A stretch of 64,000 nucleotides of DNA from Pseudoxanthomonas wuyuanensis (GTDB taxonomy: Bacteria; Pseudomonadota; Gammaproteobacteria; Xanthomonadales; Xanthomonadaceae). The first letter of the stretch is position 1. Every line of letters starts with the position of its first letter. Positions 8,198 through 17,050 of this stretch are shown here, in pieces. The translations under genes were made by a program, and so were the position numbers. The DNA is taken from the NCBI RefSeq assembly GCF_900215535.1, contig NZ_OCND01000004.1, positions 310,001 to 374,000 of the forward strand, in the 5' to 3' direction. The notes under the pieces are model-generated. The model saw nothing but the letters and a program-made list of their open reading frames with translations, was not told the DNA's origin and made no database searches.

Positions 8198-8755
8198 GTG
8201 GGCAACCGCCTTTCCAGGATTTACACCCGTACCGGTGACGACGGCACCACCGGCCTCGGCGATGGCAGCCGGGTCGGCAAGGATTCGGCCCGGGTCAATG
8301 CCTACGGCACCGTGGACGAGGCCAATTCGGCGATCGGCGTGGTGCTGGCGGCGCCTTCGGTACCTGACGATATCCGCGCCCTGCTGACCACGGTGCAGCA
8401 CCAGTTGTTCGACCTGGGCGGCGAGTTGTGCATCCCCGGCCATGCGGCCATCCATGCGGCGGATGTGGATGCGCTGGAAACCCAGCTGGACCGCTACAAC
8501 GACGCGTTGCCGCCGCTGAAGGATTTCATCCTGCCAGCAGGCGGCGAGGCGGCGGCGCGCTGTCATCTGGCCCGCACCATCGTCCGCCGTGCCGAACGCG
8601 AGACCGTCAGCCTGGGCCGGCACGACGCGGTGCGCCCCGAGGCCATCCGCTACCTCAACCGCCTGTCCGATCTGCTGTTCGTGCTGGCGCGGGTGCTGGC
8701 GCGCGCGGAGGGCCAGGGCGAGGTGCTCTGGAACCACCAACGCCGGCATGGTTGA
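8198..8755 (+). CDS. ATP:cob(I)alamin adenosyltransferase, PduO type
   Basis: About 185 residues from GTG 8198, placed at the family's normal N-terminus. It transfers the adenosyl group of ATP to cob(I)alamin to make coenzyme B12. Family motifs in order: YTRTGDDGTTGLGDGSRV (ATP site), RVNAYGTVDEANSAIG, FDLGGELC, FILPAGG, HLARTIVRRAER and YLNRLSDLLFVLAR. These match the PduO/MMAB trimeric class. It begins eight bases after the putative B12 transporter gene, which suggests uptake and activation of the vitamin are co-expressed. No B12 biosynthesis genes are in the window. Confidence 0.93.
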   Translation: MGNRLSRIYTRTGDDGTTGLGDGSRVGKDSARVNAYGTVDEANSAIGVVLAAPSVPDDIRALLTTVQHQLFDLGGELCIPGHAAIHAADVDALETQLDRYNDALPPLKDFILPAGGEAAARCHLARTIVRRAERETVSLGRHDAVRPEAIRYLNRLSDLLFVLARVLARAEGQGEVLWNHQRRHG

Positions 8756-8760
8756 GCGGC

Positions 8761-9669
8761 GTGATCATCTTCACCCACGCCGCCTGTCTGGCGCACGATC
8801 CCGGGCCTGAACACCCCGAGCGTCCGGCGCGGCTGCAGGTGGTGCTGGAAGCCCTGCGCGCCGCCCATGGCGACCTGGATTGGCGCGAGGCGCCGCGGGT
8901 CAAGCTGGGCGACCTGCGCCGGGTACATGGCGAGCAGTTGATCGAATCGGTACTGGACGCCGACTTCACCGGTTACCGGATGCTGGACCCGGACACCGTC
9001 ATGGTCCCGGCTTCCCGTGCCGCCGCCCTGCACGCCGCCGGCGCCGGCATTGCCGCCGTCGATGCGGTCATGCATGGAGAGGCGTCCACCGCCTTCTGCG
9101 CCGTGCGTCCCCCCGGCCACCATGCCACCGCGGATGCGGCCATGGGTTTCTGCCTGTTCAACAACATCGCCATCGCCGCCGCCCACGCCTGCGAGAAGCA
9201 TGGGCTGGAACGCGTGGCGATCATCGATTTCGATGTCCACCATGGCAATGGCAGCCAGGACATCTTCGTCAACGAACCGCGCGTGGCCTATTTCAGCACC
9301 CACGAATCGGGCATCTATCCGCATAGCGGAGCTCCCTACGAACGCGGGGTCGGCAATGTGTTCAACGCGCTGCTGCCGCCCGGCAGCGGCGGCTTCCGCT
9401 TCCAGAACACCTGGGAGGACCAGTTGCTGCCGGCGCTGGACGGCTTCAAGCCGCAACTGCTGATGATCTCGGCCGGCTTCGATGCCCATATGCGCGACCC
9501 GCTGGCCGACCTGATGCTGGAAACCAGCGATTTCGTCTGGCTGACCCGGCGCCTGCGCGACATCGCCCGTCGCCACGCCGGCGGCCGGGTGGTCTCGATG
9601 CTGGAAGGCGGCTACGACCTGGAAGCCTTGCGCGAATGCAGCGTCGCCCATGTCGACGAACTGCGTTGA
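8761..9669 (+). CDS. Histone deacetylase-family (AcuC/class II HDAC-like) amidohydrolase
   Basis: 302 residues from GTG 8761, five bases after the adenosyltransferase stop; a TTG at 8752 is an alternative. The zinc amidohydrolase motifs are intact: HPERPARL near the start, RPPGHHA at about 115-121 (catalytic histidine pair), FDVHHGNG at about 156 (metal ligands), SAGFDAH at about 237 and LEGGYD near the end. Bacterial relatives deacetylate acetyl-lysine, acetylpolyamines or acetoin-related substrates. The substrate here is not known. Its place in the cobalamin pair's operon appears to be by spacing only. Confidence 0.88.
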   Translation: MIIFTHAACLAHDPGPEHPERPARLQVVLEALRAAHGDLDWREAPRVKLGDLRRVHGEQLIESVLDADFTGYRMLDPDTVMVPASRAAALHAAGAGIAAVDAVMHGEASTAFCAVRPPGHHATADAAMGFCLFNNIAIAAAHACEKHGLERVAIIDFDVHHGNGSQDIFVNEPRVAYFSTHESGIYPHSGAPYERGVGNVFNALLPPGSGGFRFQNTWEDQLLPALDGFKPQLLMISAGFDAHMRDPLADLMLETSDFVWLTRRLRDIARRHAGGRVVSMLEGGYDLEALRECSVAHVDELR

Positions 9670-9693
9670 AGCCGCAAGCCCTTGGCCCATAAT
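9666..9693 (+). promoter_or_regulatory. Candidate sigma-70 promoter and leader of the lptD operon
   Basis: TTGAAG at 9666-9671 and CATAAT at 9688-9693 are separated by 16 bases, a reasonable housekeeping promoter. It would give a leader of about 95 bases before the GTG at 9795. The leader can form a perfect seven-base-pair hairpin (CCGGCAA 9709-9715 with TTGCCGG 9726-9732). The -35 overlaps the stop of the deacetylase gene. No clear sigma-E site was seen. Confidence 0.45.
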
Positions 9694-9794
9694 GAACCAG
9701 GCCCGAAACCGGCAAACGGTTTTCATTGCCGGCATGCATGGGATGCGGCAAGCTAGCGGCCGCTTTTGAGCCCATTCACGGAGCCCTGCACCGC

Positions 9795-12248
9795 GTGCGC
9801 CCAGTCCTTCGCCTGCTGCCATTGCCATTCAGTATTGCGCTGTGCCTGCCGGCAATGGCCGACGACAAGCCCGAGAGCTGGGCGCTGTGCCCGGTGCAGG
9901 ATGTGATTCCCTCCTTCGACGGCAGCGCCGGACCCGAACCCGGCGCCAGCGCCCAGGCCGCGCGCGCGGACCGCGCCGAGCAGTCCACCACGATCGAGGG
10001 CGACCAGCTGGGCGGCACCGAGCAGAACCTCGAGTACCAGGGCAATATCGAGATGCGCCGCGGCGACCAGTTCCTGGGCGCCGACAACCTGCAGTACGAC
10101 CAGGAAGCGGACACCTACGTGGCCGACGGGCATGTGCGCTACCAGGACGCCGGCATCCGCATCGTCGCCGACCGCGCCCGCGGCAACCAGGAAACCGACA
10201 GCCACCAGATCGACAACATCCGCTACCAGTTGGTCTCGCGGCGCGGCAATGGCGGCGCCGACCGGATCGACATGAAGGGCGCCGAAGGCGCGCTGCTGCA
10301 TTCGACCTATTCCACCTGCGACCCCGAAGACCGGCGCTGGGAACTGCGTTCGCGGCGCATCGACTTCGATACCGACGCCGGCTGGGGCGTGGCCCATGGC
10401 GCAACGGTGCGGCTGGGCAAGTTCCCGGTGCTGTACGTGCCTTATCTGAAGTTTCCGATCGATGACCGCCGCCATACCGGGCTGCTGTACCCGTCGGTCA
10501 GCCTGTCCGGGCGCAACGGTTTCGACTACGAGCAGCCGATCTATTTCAACCTGGCGCCCAACTACGATGCCACCCTGTACCCGCGCTACATGAGCGACCG
10601 CGGCGGGCTGCTGGGCGCCGAGTTCCGCTACCTGTACCCCAAGGGCAAGGGCATTCTGGAAGGCAGCTGGATGCCCAGCGACGACCTGCTGAAGGAGCGC
10701 GCGCTGGAGCCGGATTTCAATCCGGCCGTCAATCCGGACCCCGACGACAGCCGCGGCATGTTGCGCTTTCGCGGCAACCACAACATCAACCGCAGTTGGC
10801 AGGCGCGTGCCGGTCTGACCTGGCTGAGCGATTCGCGCTACACCGAGGATTTCAGCAACTCGCTGTATGGCCTGTCGGCCACCTCGGTTGCCAGCACCGC
10901 AGGCATCTATGGCCTGGGCAAGCATTGGAGTGCCGGCCTGATGGCCGAGTACTGGCAGCTGTCCGACTACACCGTCAGCGAGGCCAGCCTTCCCTACAAC
11001 CGTCTGCCGCGAACCTACCTGAACTGGGAACAGCCATTGGGGCGCTGGTTCACCGCCGGCGTGGACGCCGAAGCGGTCAAGTTCCAGCACGACGAAAAAG
11101 CCGGCGGCAGCCGGCTGGACGTCAAGCCCTTCGTGTCGATGCCGCTGCGGGGCGCTTCCTGGTTCCTGCGGCCGACACTGGCCTGGCGACATACCGAATA
11201 TCGCCTGGATGCCGGCCTTGCCGATTCGACCGCTCGCAATCTGGCCGCATCGGCATACGGGATTCCAGCCGCGCAGGTAACGCCAGCCATGCTGGCCGAG
11301 TTTCGTGACGATGCGCCCAGCCGCAGCCTGCCGATCGCGTCGCTGGATGCCGGGCTGTACTTCGACCGCGAAACCGAGATCAAGGGCAGCCGTTTCCTGC
11401 ATACGCTGGAGCCGCGGCTGTTCTACCTGAATGCGCCGTACCGGGATCAGAACGGTATTCCCATCTTCGACACTCGTGCCTTCACCTTCAGCTGGGGGCA
11501 GATGTTCCGCGACAACCGCTACACCGGCGCGGACCGCCAGACCGATGCCAACCAGCTGACCCTGGCCCTGAGCACCCGCTTCCTGCGCCAGGCCGACGGT
11601 TTCGAGCGGCTGTCGGCCAGCATCGGCCAGATCCGTTATTTCGAAGACAGCCGGGTGACGTTGAACTCCAACGAAACGCCGGTGGAACAGGGCAAGTCGG
11701 CCTGGGTGGTGGACGCCAACTACGCGCCTACCGACCGCTGGACCGTCGGCGCCTCCTACCAGTGGGACCCGAAGTTCCGCCGCGAGGATCTGGCCAGCGT
11801 GCGCGCCCGCTACCTGTTCGGCGACGATGGCGTGGTCAATCTGACCTACCGGCATCGCCGGGATCTGCTGGAACAGGCCGATTTCTCGTTCCTGTACCCG
11901 GTCACGCCGTCCTGGAGCGTGGTCGGCCGCTACTACCACTCGTTCTACCGCGACGCCAACAGCGAACCCGGCCTGCTGGAGGGCATTGCCGGCGTGCAAT
12001 GGGACAGCTGCTGCCTGGCCGTGCGTGCGCTGGTACGCCGCTACGTCCGCAGCCGCGAAGGCGAGATGAACACCGCCTTCCAGGTCGAATTCGTCCTCAA
12101 GGGTCTCGGCTCGGCCGGCCAGAACACCGAGCGCACCTTGCGCCGTGCTATTCTCGGCTACTACCGAGACGACCTCTATCTCGTCCCGCCGAGCAACACC
12201 ACGCCCGACCCGGACGACAACATCAACGATCCGGATCCGATTCTATGA
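9795..12248 (+). CDS. lptD: LPS-assembly outer-membrane protein LptD
   Basis: About 817 residues from GTG 9795, chosen because a normal signal peptide (VRPVLRLLPLPFSIALCLPAMA) starts there; the upstream ATG at 9726 would put 23 extra residues before it. LptD with LptE inserts lipopolysaccharide into the outer leaflet. An N-terminal LptA-like beta-jellyroll (TTIEGDQLGGTEQNLEYQGN onward) is followed by the large beta-barrel. The four cysteines that form the inter-domain disulfides in E. coli have clear counterparts: ALCP, YSTCDP and WDSCC. It overlaps surA by 4 bases (ATGA), the conserved lptD-surA-pdxA-ksgA-apaGH order. Confidence 0.95.
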   Translation: MRPVLRLLPLPFSIALCLPAMADDKPESWALCPVQDVIPSFDGSAGPEPGASAQAARADRAEQSTTIEGDQLGGTEQNLEYQGNIEMRRGDQFLGADNLQYDQEADTYVADGHVRYQDAGIRIVADRARGNQETDSHQIDNIRYQLVSRRGNGGADRIDMKGAEGALLHSTYSTCDPEDRRWELRSRRIDFDTDAGWGVAHGATVRLGKFPVLYVPYLKFPIDDRRHTGLLYPSVSLSGRNGFDYEQPIYFNLAPNYDATLYPRYMSDRGGLLGAEFRYLYPKGKGILEGSWMPSDDLLKERALEPDFNPAVNPDPDDSRGMLRFRGNHNINRSWQARAGLTWLSDSRYTEDFSNSLYGLSATSVASTAGIYGLGKHWSAGLMAEYWQLSDYTVSEASLPYNRLPRTYLNWEQPLGRWFTAGVDAEAVKFQHDEKAGGSRLDVKPFVSMPLRGASWFLRPTLAWRHTEYRLDAGLADSTARNLAASAYGIPAAQVTPAMLAEFRDDAPSRSLPIASLDAGLYFDRETEIKGSRFLHTLEPRLFYLNAPYRDQNGIPIFDTRAFTFSWGQMFRDNRYTGADRQTDANQLTLALSTRFLRQADGFERLSASIGQIRYFEDSRVTLNSNETPVEQGKSAWVVDANYAPTDRWTVGASYQWDPKFRREDLASVRARYLFGDDGVVNLTYRHRRDLLEQADFSFLYPVTPSWSVVGRYYHSFYRDANSEPGLLEGIAGVQWDSCCLAVRALVRRYVRSREGEMNTAFQVEFVLKGLGSAGQNTERTLRRAILGYYRDDLYLVPPSNTTPDPDDNINDPDPIL

Positions 12249-13588
12249 AAACAATGAGTTTCCGCCTTCTTCTGGCCGGATTGCTGGCCACCGTCGTGGC
12301 CGCGCCGCTGGCCCGCGCGCAATCGCTGCAGCCGCTGGATCGCATTGCCGCCATCGTCAACGAAGACGTGGTGCTGCAGAGCGAACTGGATCGTGCGGTA
12401 CAGAACGTGACCAGCCAGTACGCCGACCGTCCCGGCCAGCTGCCGCCGCGCGCGGTGCTGGAACGGCAGGTGCTCGAGCGCCTGGTGCTGGTCAAGCTGC
12501 AGGTGGCGCGCGCCGCCGAAACCGGTATCCGCGTCAACGATCAGGAACTGAACGCCGCCGTCGCCAGTGTCGCCCAGCAGAACGGCGCCACTGTCGAACA
12601 GCTGCGCCAGCGCTTGGAAAGCGACGGCATGTCGTTCGCCGACTTCCGCGCCTCGCTGCGCGATGAAATCGTTGTCCAGCGCCTGCGCCAGAGCTTTGCG
12701 CAGAGCCGCATCCAGGTCAGCGAGGGCGAAGTGGATGCGGCCCTGGCCGCACAGGCCAGCAGCGGCGTGCAATACCACCTGGCGCACATCCTGGTCGGCC
12801 TGCCGGAAGGCGCCACTGCCGAACAGATCGCCACCGGCCAGCAGAAGATCGATGGCGTCAAGGGGCTGGTCGACCGCGGCGAGTTGGACTTCGCCGCTGC
12901 GGCCGTGCGCTATTCCGACGCCCCCACCGCCCTGGAAGGCGGCGATCTGGGCTGGCGCAGCGTCGACGAGATTCCGACCGCATTCGCCAACCTGCTCAAG
13001 GACATGACGCCCGGCCAGATCGTCGGCCCTCTGCGCGGTCCCAGCGGCTTCCAGTTGCTCAAACTGGTGGAAACCCGCGATGCCGCGCAAGCCGCGGCGC
13101 GTACCGTCACCGAATACAACGCCCGCCACATCCTGGTCCGGGTCACCGAAGTGCAGGATGCTGCCGCGGCCAAGGCCAAGATCGATACCCTGCGTGCGCG
13201 CATCGCCGGCGGCGCGGACTTCGTCGAAGTCGCCCGCGAATCCTCGGAAGACGCCAACAGCCGCGGCGACGGCGGCGATCTGGGCTGGTTCCCGGCCGAC
13301 GCCTATGGCCCGGCATTCGGCCAGCAGGTCGCCAGCGTGGCCGACGGCGGCGTCACCTCGCCATTCCGGACCGATGCCGGCTGGCACATCGTGCAGCGCG
13401 TGGCCTCCCGCCAGACCGACGTTACCAACGCCAACCAGCGTGCGCAGATTCGCGAAACCATCGGCCGGCGCAAGCTGGAAGACGAGTACAACCGCTACCT
13501 GCAGGAACTGCGTGGCGAAGCCTACGTCAGCTTCCGTAGCGGCGACCGCGCCGAGGGCGATCGCGCTGAGAACAGCAGCGGCAGCTGA
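12245..13588 (+). CDS. surA: Periplasmic chaperone and peptidyl-prolyl isomerase SurA
   Basis: 447 residues. A signal peptide (FRLLLAGLLATVVAAPLARA) precedes the N-terminal chaperone domain (LDRIAAIVNEDVVLQSELDRA). Two parvulin domains follow. The first is YHLAHILVGLPEGA ... EGGDLGWRS at about 175-275, and the second is YNARHILVRVTE ... GDGGDLGWFPADAYG at about 290-390. The C-terminal helix returns to the N-domain. SurA escorts outer-membrane proteins, LptD among them, across the periplasm. It is translationally coupled to lptD upstream (ATGA) and pdxA starts on the base after its stop. Confidence 0.95.
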   Translation: MKTMSFRLLLAGLLATVVAAPLARAQSLQPLDRIAAIVNEDVVLQSELDRAVQNVTSQYADRPGQLPPRAVLERQVLERLVLVKLQVARAAETGIRVNDQELNAAVASVAQQNGATVEQLRQRLESDGMSFADFRASLRDEIVVQRLRQSFAQSRIQVSEGEVDAALAAQASSGVQYHLAHILVGLPEGATAEQIATGQQKIDGVKGLVDRGELDFAAAAVRYSDAPTALEGGDLGWRSVDEIPTAFANLLKDMTPGQIVGPLRGPSGFQLLKLVETRDAAQAAARTVTEYNARHILVRVTEVQDAAAAKAKIDTLRARIAGGADFVEVARESSEDANSRGDGGDLGWFPADAYGPAFGQQVASVADGGVTSPFRTDAGWHIVQRVASRQTDVTNANQRAQIRETIGRRKLEDEYNRYLQELRGEAYVSFRSGDRAEGDRAENSSGS

Positions 13589-14584
13589 ATGAAGCCCCGG
13601 CTCGCTCTGGTTCCGGGCGAGCCGGCCGGGGTCGGTCCCGAACTGTGCGTGCAGCTGGCGCAGCGGCCGCGCAGTGATTGCGAACTGATCGCCTTCGGCG
13701 ACCCCGGCAGCCTGTTAGCCGCCGCGCAGGCCCTCGCCCTTCCCCTGCAACTGCTGGACGAACATCAGCCCGTCCGATCGGCCGGCGATCTACGACTGCG
13801 CCCGGTCGCCAATGCGGTTGCCAGCCATTTTGGCCAGACCGATCCGCGCAACGCCGGCGCCGTCATCGGCGCCTTGAACGCGGCCTCCGATGCCTGCCTG
13901 CGGCGCGAGTTCGATGGGCTGGTCACCGGTCCCGTCCACAAGGCCGCCATCAATGCCGGCGGTATTGCCTACACCGGCACTACCGAACTGCTGGCTGCGC
14001 GCGCCGGCTGCGAAGTGGTCATGATGCTGGCCAACACCGTGGTGCGCGTTGCGCTTGCGACCACCCACCTGCCGTTGCGAGCCGTGCCCGACGCAATTAC
14101 CGTCGCCGGCCTGACACGCACGCTGCGCATCACCTGGCAGGCGCTGCAGCAGGACTTCGGCATCGATGAGCCGCGCATCGCCGTGCTCGGCCTGAATCCG
14201 CACGCCGGCGAAGCCGGTCATCTGGGCGATGAGGAAATCGCCGTCATCGAACCGGCGATGCGCAGTCTGCGCGAACAGGGCATGCAACTGATCGGCCCGC
14301 TGCCGGCCGATACCGCGTTTCTGCCGCAGAAACTGGCCGGTTTTGACGCAGTGCTGGCGATGTACCACGACCAGGGATTGCCGGTGCTCAAGTACAGCGG
14401 CTTCGAGCAGGCCGTCAATCTCACCCTCGGGCTTCCGTACCCGCGCGTTGCGGTCGATCACGGCACTGCCCTGGACCTGGCCGGCAAGGGCACTGCCGAT
14501 CCCTCCAGCCTGTTCGCCGCAGTGGAAACCTGTGCGCGGATCGCCAGGCGGAGGCAAGAACGGGCGGCAGGAAACGGAAAATGA
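13589..14584 (+). CDS. pdxA: 4-hydroxythreonine-4-phosphate dehydrogenase PdxA
   Basis: 331 residues, ATG immediately after the surA TGA. PdxA oxidises 4-phosphohydroxy-L-threonine with NAD in the DXP-dependent pyridoxal 5'-phosphate pathway. It opens with LVPGEPAGVGPEL. It has the zinc-ligand regions TTHLPLR, LGLNPHAGEAGHLGDEE and MYHDQGLPVLKY. The conserved C-terminal PYPRVAVDHGTALDLAGKGTADPSS is also present. Length is standard (about 329). It closes the lptD-surA-pdxA block; 173 bases then separate it from ksgA. Confidence 0.95.
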   Translation: MKPRLALVPGEPAGVGPELCVQLAQRPRSDCELIAFGDPGSLLAAAQALALPLQLLDEHQPVRSAGDLRLRPVANAVASHFGQTDPRNAGAVIGALNAASDACLRREFDGLVTGPVHKAAINAGGIAYTGTTELLAARAGCEVVMMLANTVVRVALATTHLPLRAVPDAITVAGLTRTLRITWQALQQDFGIDEPRIAVLGLNPHAGEAGHLGDEEIAVIEPAMRSLREQGMQLIGPLPADTAFLPQKLAGFDAVLAMYHDQGLPVLKYSGFEQAVNLTLGLPYPRVAVDHGTALDLAGKGTADPSSLFAAVETCARIARRRQERAAGNGK

Positions 14585-14713
14585 AACAACCAACGTTTTG
14601 TCGGCATCCCGCACGGCCGCGCCGCCATAGCAGGCCAGACCCGCCACGCGGGCTGATGCCCGAATGCGACCGCTCAGCAAGCGCATGAGGCTGACGCCGC
14701 GGCGAATTCGCCC

Positions 14714-14727
14714 CTCGCTCCTCACTC
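14714..14727. repeat. Two-copy heptamer repeat upstream of ksgA
   Basis: CTCGCTC followed by CTCACTC, the same seven-base units that form the long array at 30723-30827. The following bases (CTGGCCC, CCTGTTC) may be degraded copies in phase. It lies in the gap between pdxA and ksgA. Confidence 0.5.
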
Positions 14728-14745
14728 CTGGCCCCCTGTTCCCCG

Positions 14746-14751
14746 CATAAT
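14746..14751 (+). promoter_or_regulatory. Possible -10 element giving a leaderless ksgA transcript
   Basis: CATAAT ends six bases before the ksgA ATG at 14758, a spacing that would place the transcription start on or next to the start codon. No convincing -35 or ribosome site was found. The same arrangement occurs before apaG and bioA. Confidence 0.35.
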
Positions 14752-14757
14752 GCGCGC

Positions 14758-15546
14758 ATGTCGCATTTCAAGGCACCACCCAAGAAATCCCTCGGCCAGC
14801 ACTTCCTGACCGACCGCGGTTATATCGACAAAATCGTATTGGCGGTGGATCCTCAGTCCGGCGATCGTCTGGTCGAGATCGGCCCCGGGCAGGGCGCCAT
14901 TACCCTTCCGCTGCTGAGGAAGCATGGCGAGCTGACCGCCATCGAATTCGACCGCGACCTGATCACCCCGCTGATGGCGTCGGCCGAAGGCGTAGGCCGC
15001 TTGACCATCATTCACAAGGACGTGCTGAGCGTGGATTTCGGCAAGCTGGCTGCGGGCGAACCCGTGCGCCTGGTCGGCAATCTGCCCTACAACCTGTCCT
15101 CGCCGATCCTGTTCCATGCGCTGGAGCATGCGGAAGTCATCCGCGACATGGTCTTCATGTTGCAAAAGGAAGTGGTCGACCGCATGGCCGCCGGTCCCGG
15201 CAGCAAGGTCTACGGCCGCCTGAGCGTGATGCTGCAGGCCTACTGCACGGTGACGCCATTGTTCGTGGTGCCGCCGGGCGCATTCCGGCCGCCGCCGAAA
15301 GTCGATTCGGCGGTGGTACGGATGGTGCCGCTGCCGGCGGAAAAACGGCTGGTACGGGACCCGCAGCGCTTCGCCGCCGTGGTCAGGGCCGCCTTCGGAC
15401 AGCGACGCAAGACGCTGCGCAATGCGCTCAACGGCGTCTGCACGGTGGAACAACTGGAAGCCGCCGGCCTGCGCCCGGATCTTCGCGCCGAACAGGTGGA
15501 AGTGGCCGCCTTCATCCGCCTGGCCAATCTGGAGGATGGGAACTGA
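14758..15546 (+). CDS. ksgA: 16S rRNA (A1518/A1519-N6)-dimethyltransferase KsgA/RsmA
   Basis: 262 residues. It dimethylates two adjacent adenosines near the 3' end of 16S rRNA and acts as a late checkpoint of small-subunit assembly. Motifs in order: KKSLGQHFLTDRGYIDKIV, the SAM motif LVEIGPGQGAITLPLL at about 40-55, IEFDRDL, and NLPYNLSSPILFH (catalytic NLPY) at about 110. The C-terminal helical domain has FRPPPKVDSAVVRM and AFGQRRKTLRNAL. No good ribosome site is seen upstream. Heptamer repeats flank the gene on both sides. Confidence 0.95.
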   Translation: MSHFKAPPKKSLGQHFLTDRGYIDKIVLAVDPQSGDRLVEIGPGQGAITLPLLRKHGELTAIEFDRDLITPLMASAEGVGRLTIIHKDVLSVDFGKLAAGEPVRLVGNLPYNLSSPILFHALEHAEVIRDMVFMLQKEVVDRMAAGPGSKVYGRLSVMLQAYCTVTPLFVVPPGAFRPPPKVDSAVVRMVPLPAEKRLVRDPQRFAAVVRAAFGQRRKTLRNALNGVCTVEQLEAAGLRPDLRAEQVEVAAFIRLANLEDGN

Positions 15547-15556
15547 GAGGGGGCTC

Positions 15557-15619
15557 GGGATTCGGGATTCGGGATTCGGGATTCGGGATTCGGGATTCGG
15601 GATTCGGGATTCGGGATTC
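15557..15619. repeat. Tandem array of nine GGGATTC heptamers
   Basis: Nine perfect head-to-tail copies of GGGATTC run from 15557 to 15619, starting 10 bases after the ksgA stop, followed by a partial copy. The unit length of seven is shared with arrays at 25694, 30723 and 14714, though the sequences differ. Perfect repeats of this sort are prone to slippage, so copy number probably varies between strains. Confidence 0.95.
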
Positions 15620-15820
15620 GGGAAAGGCTCGCGCTTGTCCTTTGTCCAAACCATCCGGCGGATGGGCGCAGATGGAAGCCGGCGCCAATCAGGTTTGTCA
15701 ATGGAGGATTCACGGCAGCTTGCTGCTGCTTCCGCGCTTGGAAAGCTGCCATCCGCTTGCACGGTCCTTCGCTGAAGGGGCTGCATGCCTTATCCGATCC
15801 CCAATCCCGTCTGCATTGCA

Positions 15821-15826
15821 TACACT
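15821..15826 (+). promoter_or_regulatory. Possible -10 element of a leaderless apaG transcript
   Basis: TACACT ends six bases before the apaG ATG at 15833. The arrangement matches ksgA and bioA. There is no clear -35 and no purine-rich ribosome site. Confidence 0.35.
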
Positions 15827-15832
15827 GTCGGC

Positions 15833-16213
15833 ATGAATGATGCCGACTACGCCATCGATATCGACGTAGCCACCCGCTTCCTCGACGATCGCTCACTGCC
15901 CGAGGACGGGCGCTACGTGTTCGCCTACACCATCCGCATCCGCAACTGCGGCCGGGTGCCCGCACGGCTGCTGGGCCGGCACTGGGTCATCACCGACGCC
16001 AACGGCAAGGTCCAGGAGGTGACCGGCGAAGGCGTGGTCGGCGAACAGCCGTGGCTGCGTCCGGGCGAGGATTTCCGCTATACCTCCGGCGCCGTCCTGG
16101 AAACCCCGCAAGGGACGATGCAGGGCAGCTACGACATGCTGGCCGACGACGGCACCCGCTTCGACGCGCCCATTCCGCAGTTCACGCTGTCCGTACCCAG
16201 GACGCTGCACTGA
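15833..16213 (+). CDS. apaG: ApaG domain protein
   Basis: 126 residues from ATG 15833, the normal ApaG length; an upstream in-frame ATG at 15785 would add 16 non-conserved residues. It is a single fibronectin-like beta-sandwich with the family phrases [31 protein letters not shown], split by strands, then [29 protein letters not shown]. ApaG binds nucleotides and is genetically linked to ApaH, but its role is not settled. The stop overlaps the ATG of apaH. The tandem-repeat stretch lies between it and ksgA. Confidence 0.93.
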   Translation: MNDADYAIDIDVATRFLDDRSLPEDGRYVFAYTIRIRNCGRVPARLLGRHWVITDANGKVQEVTGEGVVGEQPWLRPGEDFRYTSGAVLETPQGTMQGSYDMLADDGTRFDAPIPQFTLSVPRTLH

Positions 16214-17046
16214 TGGCGGTCTGGGCGATCGGCGATCTGCAGGGATGCTACGACGCCACCCAGCGCCTGCTGGAAAAAATCCGTTTCGACCCGGCTCAGG
16301 ACAGGCTGTGGTTCTGCGGCGACCTGGTCAACCGCGGCGGCCAGTCGCTGGAAACCCTGCGGCTGGTGCACTCGCTGCGCGAACGCAGCGTCGTGGTGCT
16401 GGGCAATCACGATCTCTCGCTGCTGGCCATCGGCGAACGCAGCCCGGACGAGCAGCGCAAGGTCAACCAGGATCTGCAACGGGTGGTACTGGCCGATGAC
16501 GCACGTCCGCTGTTGGACTGGCTGCGGATGCAGAAGCTGCTGCATGTCGACCGCGCCCTGGGCTGGATGATGATCCATGCAGGGCTGGCGCCGAAATGGA
16601 CCACCACGCTGGCCGAAAAGCACGCGCGCGAGGTCGAGCAGCAACTGCATGGCAATGGCTATCGCAAGCTGTTCCGCAACATGTACGGCGACAAGCCCGG
16701 CTGGTCGCCGGGTCTGACCGGCTACGAACGCTCGCGGGCCATCATCAATCTGTTCACCCGCATGCGCTACTGCACGCCGCGCGGGCGCATGGCAATCGAA
16801 GAAAAGGGCGCGCCGGGCACCCAGGCGCAGGGCCTGTACCCGTGGTACGAAGTTCCCGGCCGGGCGCAGCGGGATCTGAAGATCGTCTGCGGGCACTGGT
16901 CCACCCTGGGCCTGATGATCGGCCATGGCGTGCACGCCATTGATACCGGCGCGGTCTGGGGCGGCAAGCTGACCGCATTGCAGCTGGATACCGACGAACT
17001 GCGCGTGCTCCAGGTCGCCGGCCGCGACACGGCTGCGCTGGGCTGA
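16213..17046 (+). CDS. apaH: Symmetrical diadenosine tetraphosphatase ApaH
   Basis: 277 residues from ATG 16213, whose first base is the last base of the apaG stop. ApaH is a metallophosphatase that splits Ap4A into two ADP and removes Np4 caps from RNA. The phosphoesterase motifs are present: AIGDLQGCYD (GDxxG), WFCGDLVNRG (GDxVxRG), VLGNHDLSLLA (GNHD), IHAGLAPKW and CGHWSTLG. Length is near E. coli ApaH (280). It ends the ksgA-apaG-apaH group; a DUF1287 gene starts four bases after it. Confidence 0.95.
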   Translation: MAVWAIGDLQGCYDATQRLLEKIRFDPAQDRLWFCGDLVNRGGQSLETLRLVHSLRERSVVVLGNHDLSLLAIGERSPDEQRKVNQDLQRVVLADDARPLLDWLRMQKLLHVDRALGWMMIHAGLAPKWTTTLAEKHAREVEQQLHGNGYRKLFRNMYGDKPGWSPGLTGYERSRAIINLFTRMRYCTPRGRMAIEEKGAPGTQAQGLYPWYEVPGRAQRDLKIVCGHWSTLGLMIGHGVHAIDTGAVWGGKLTALQLDTDELRVLQVAGRDTAALG

Positions 17047-17050
17047 GCCG

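Noticed and set aside
9753-11999. A 748-codon minus-strand frame opposite lptD
   Set aside because: No domain content. LptD with its four conserved cysteines occupies the plus strand.
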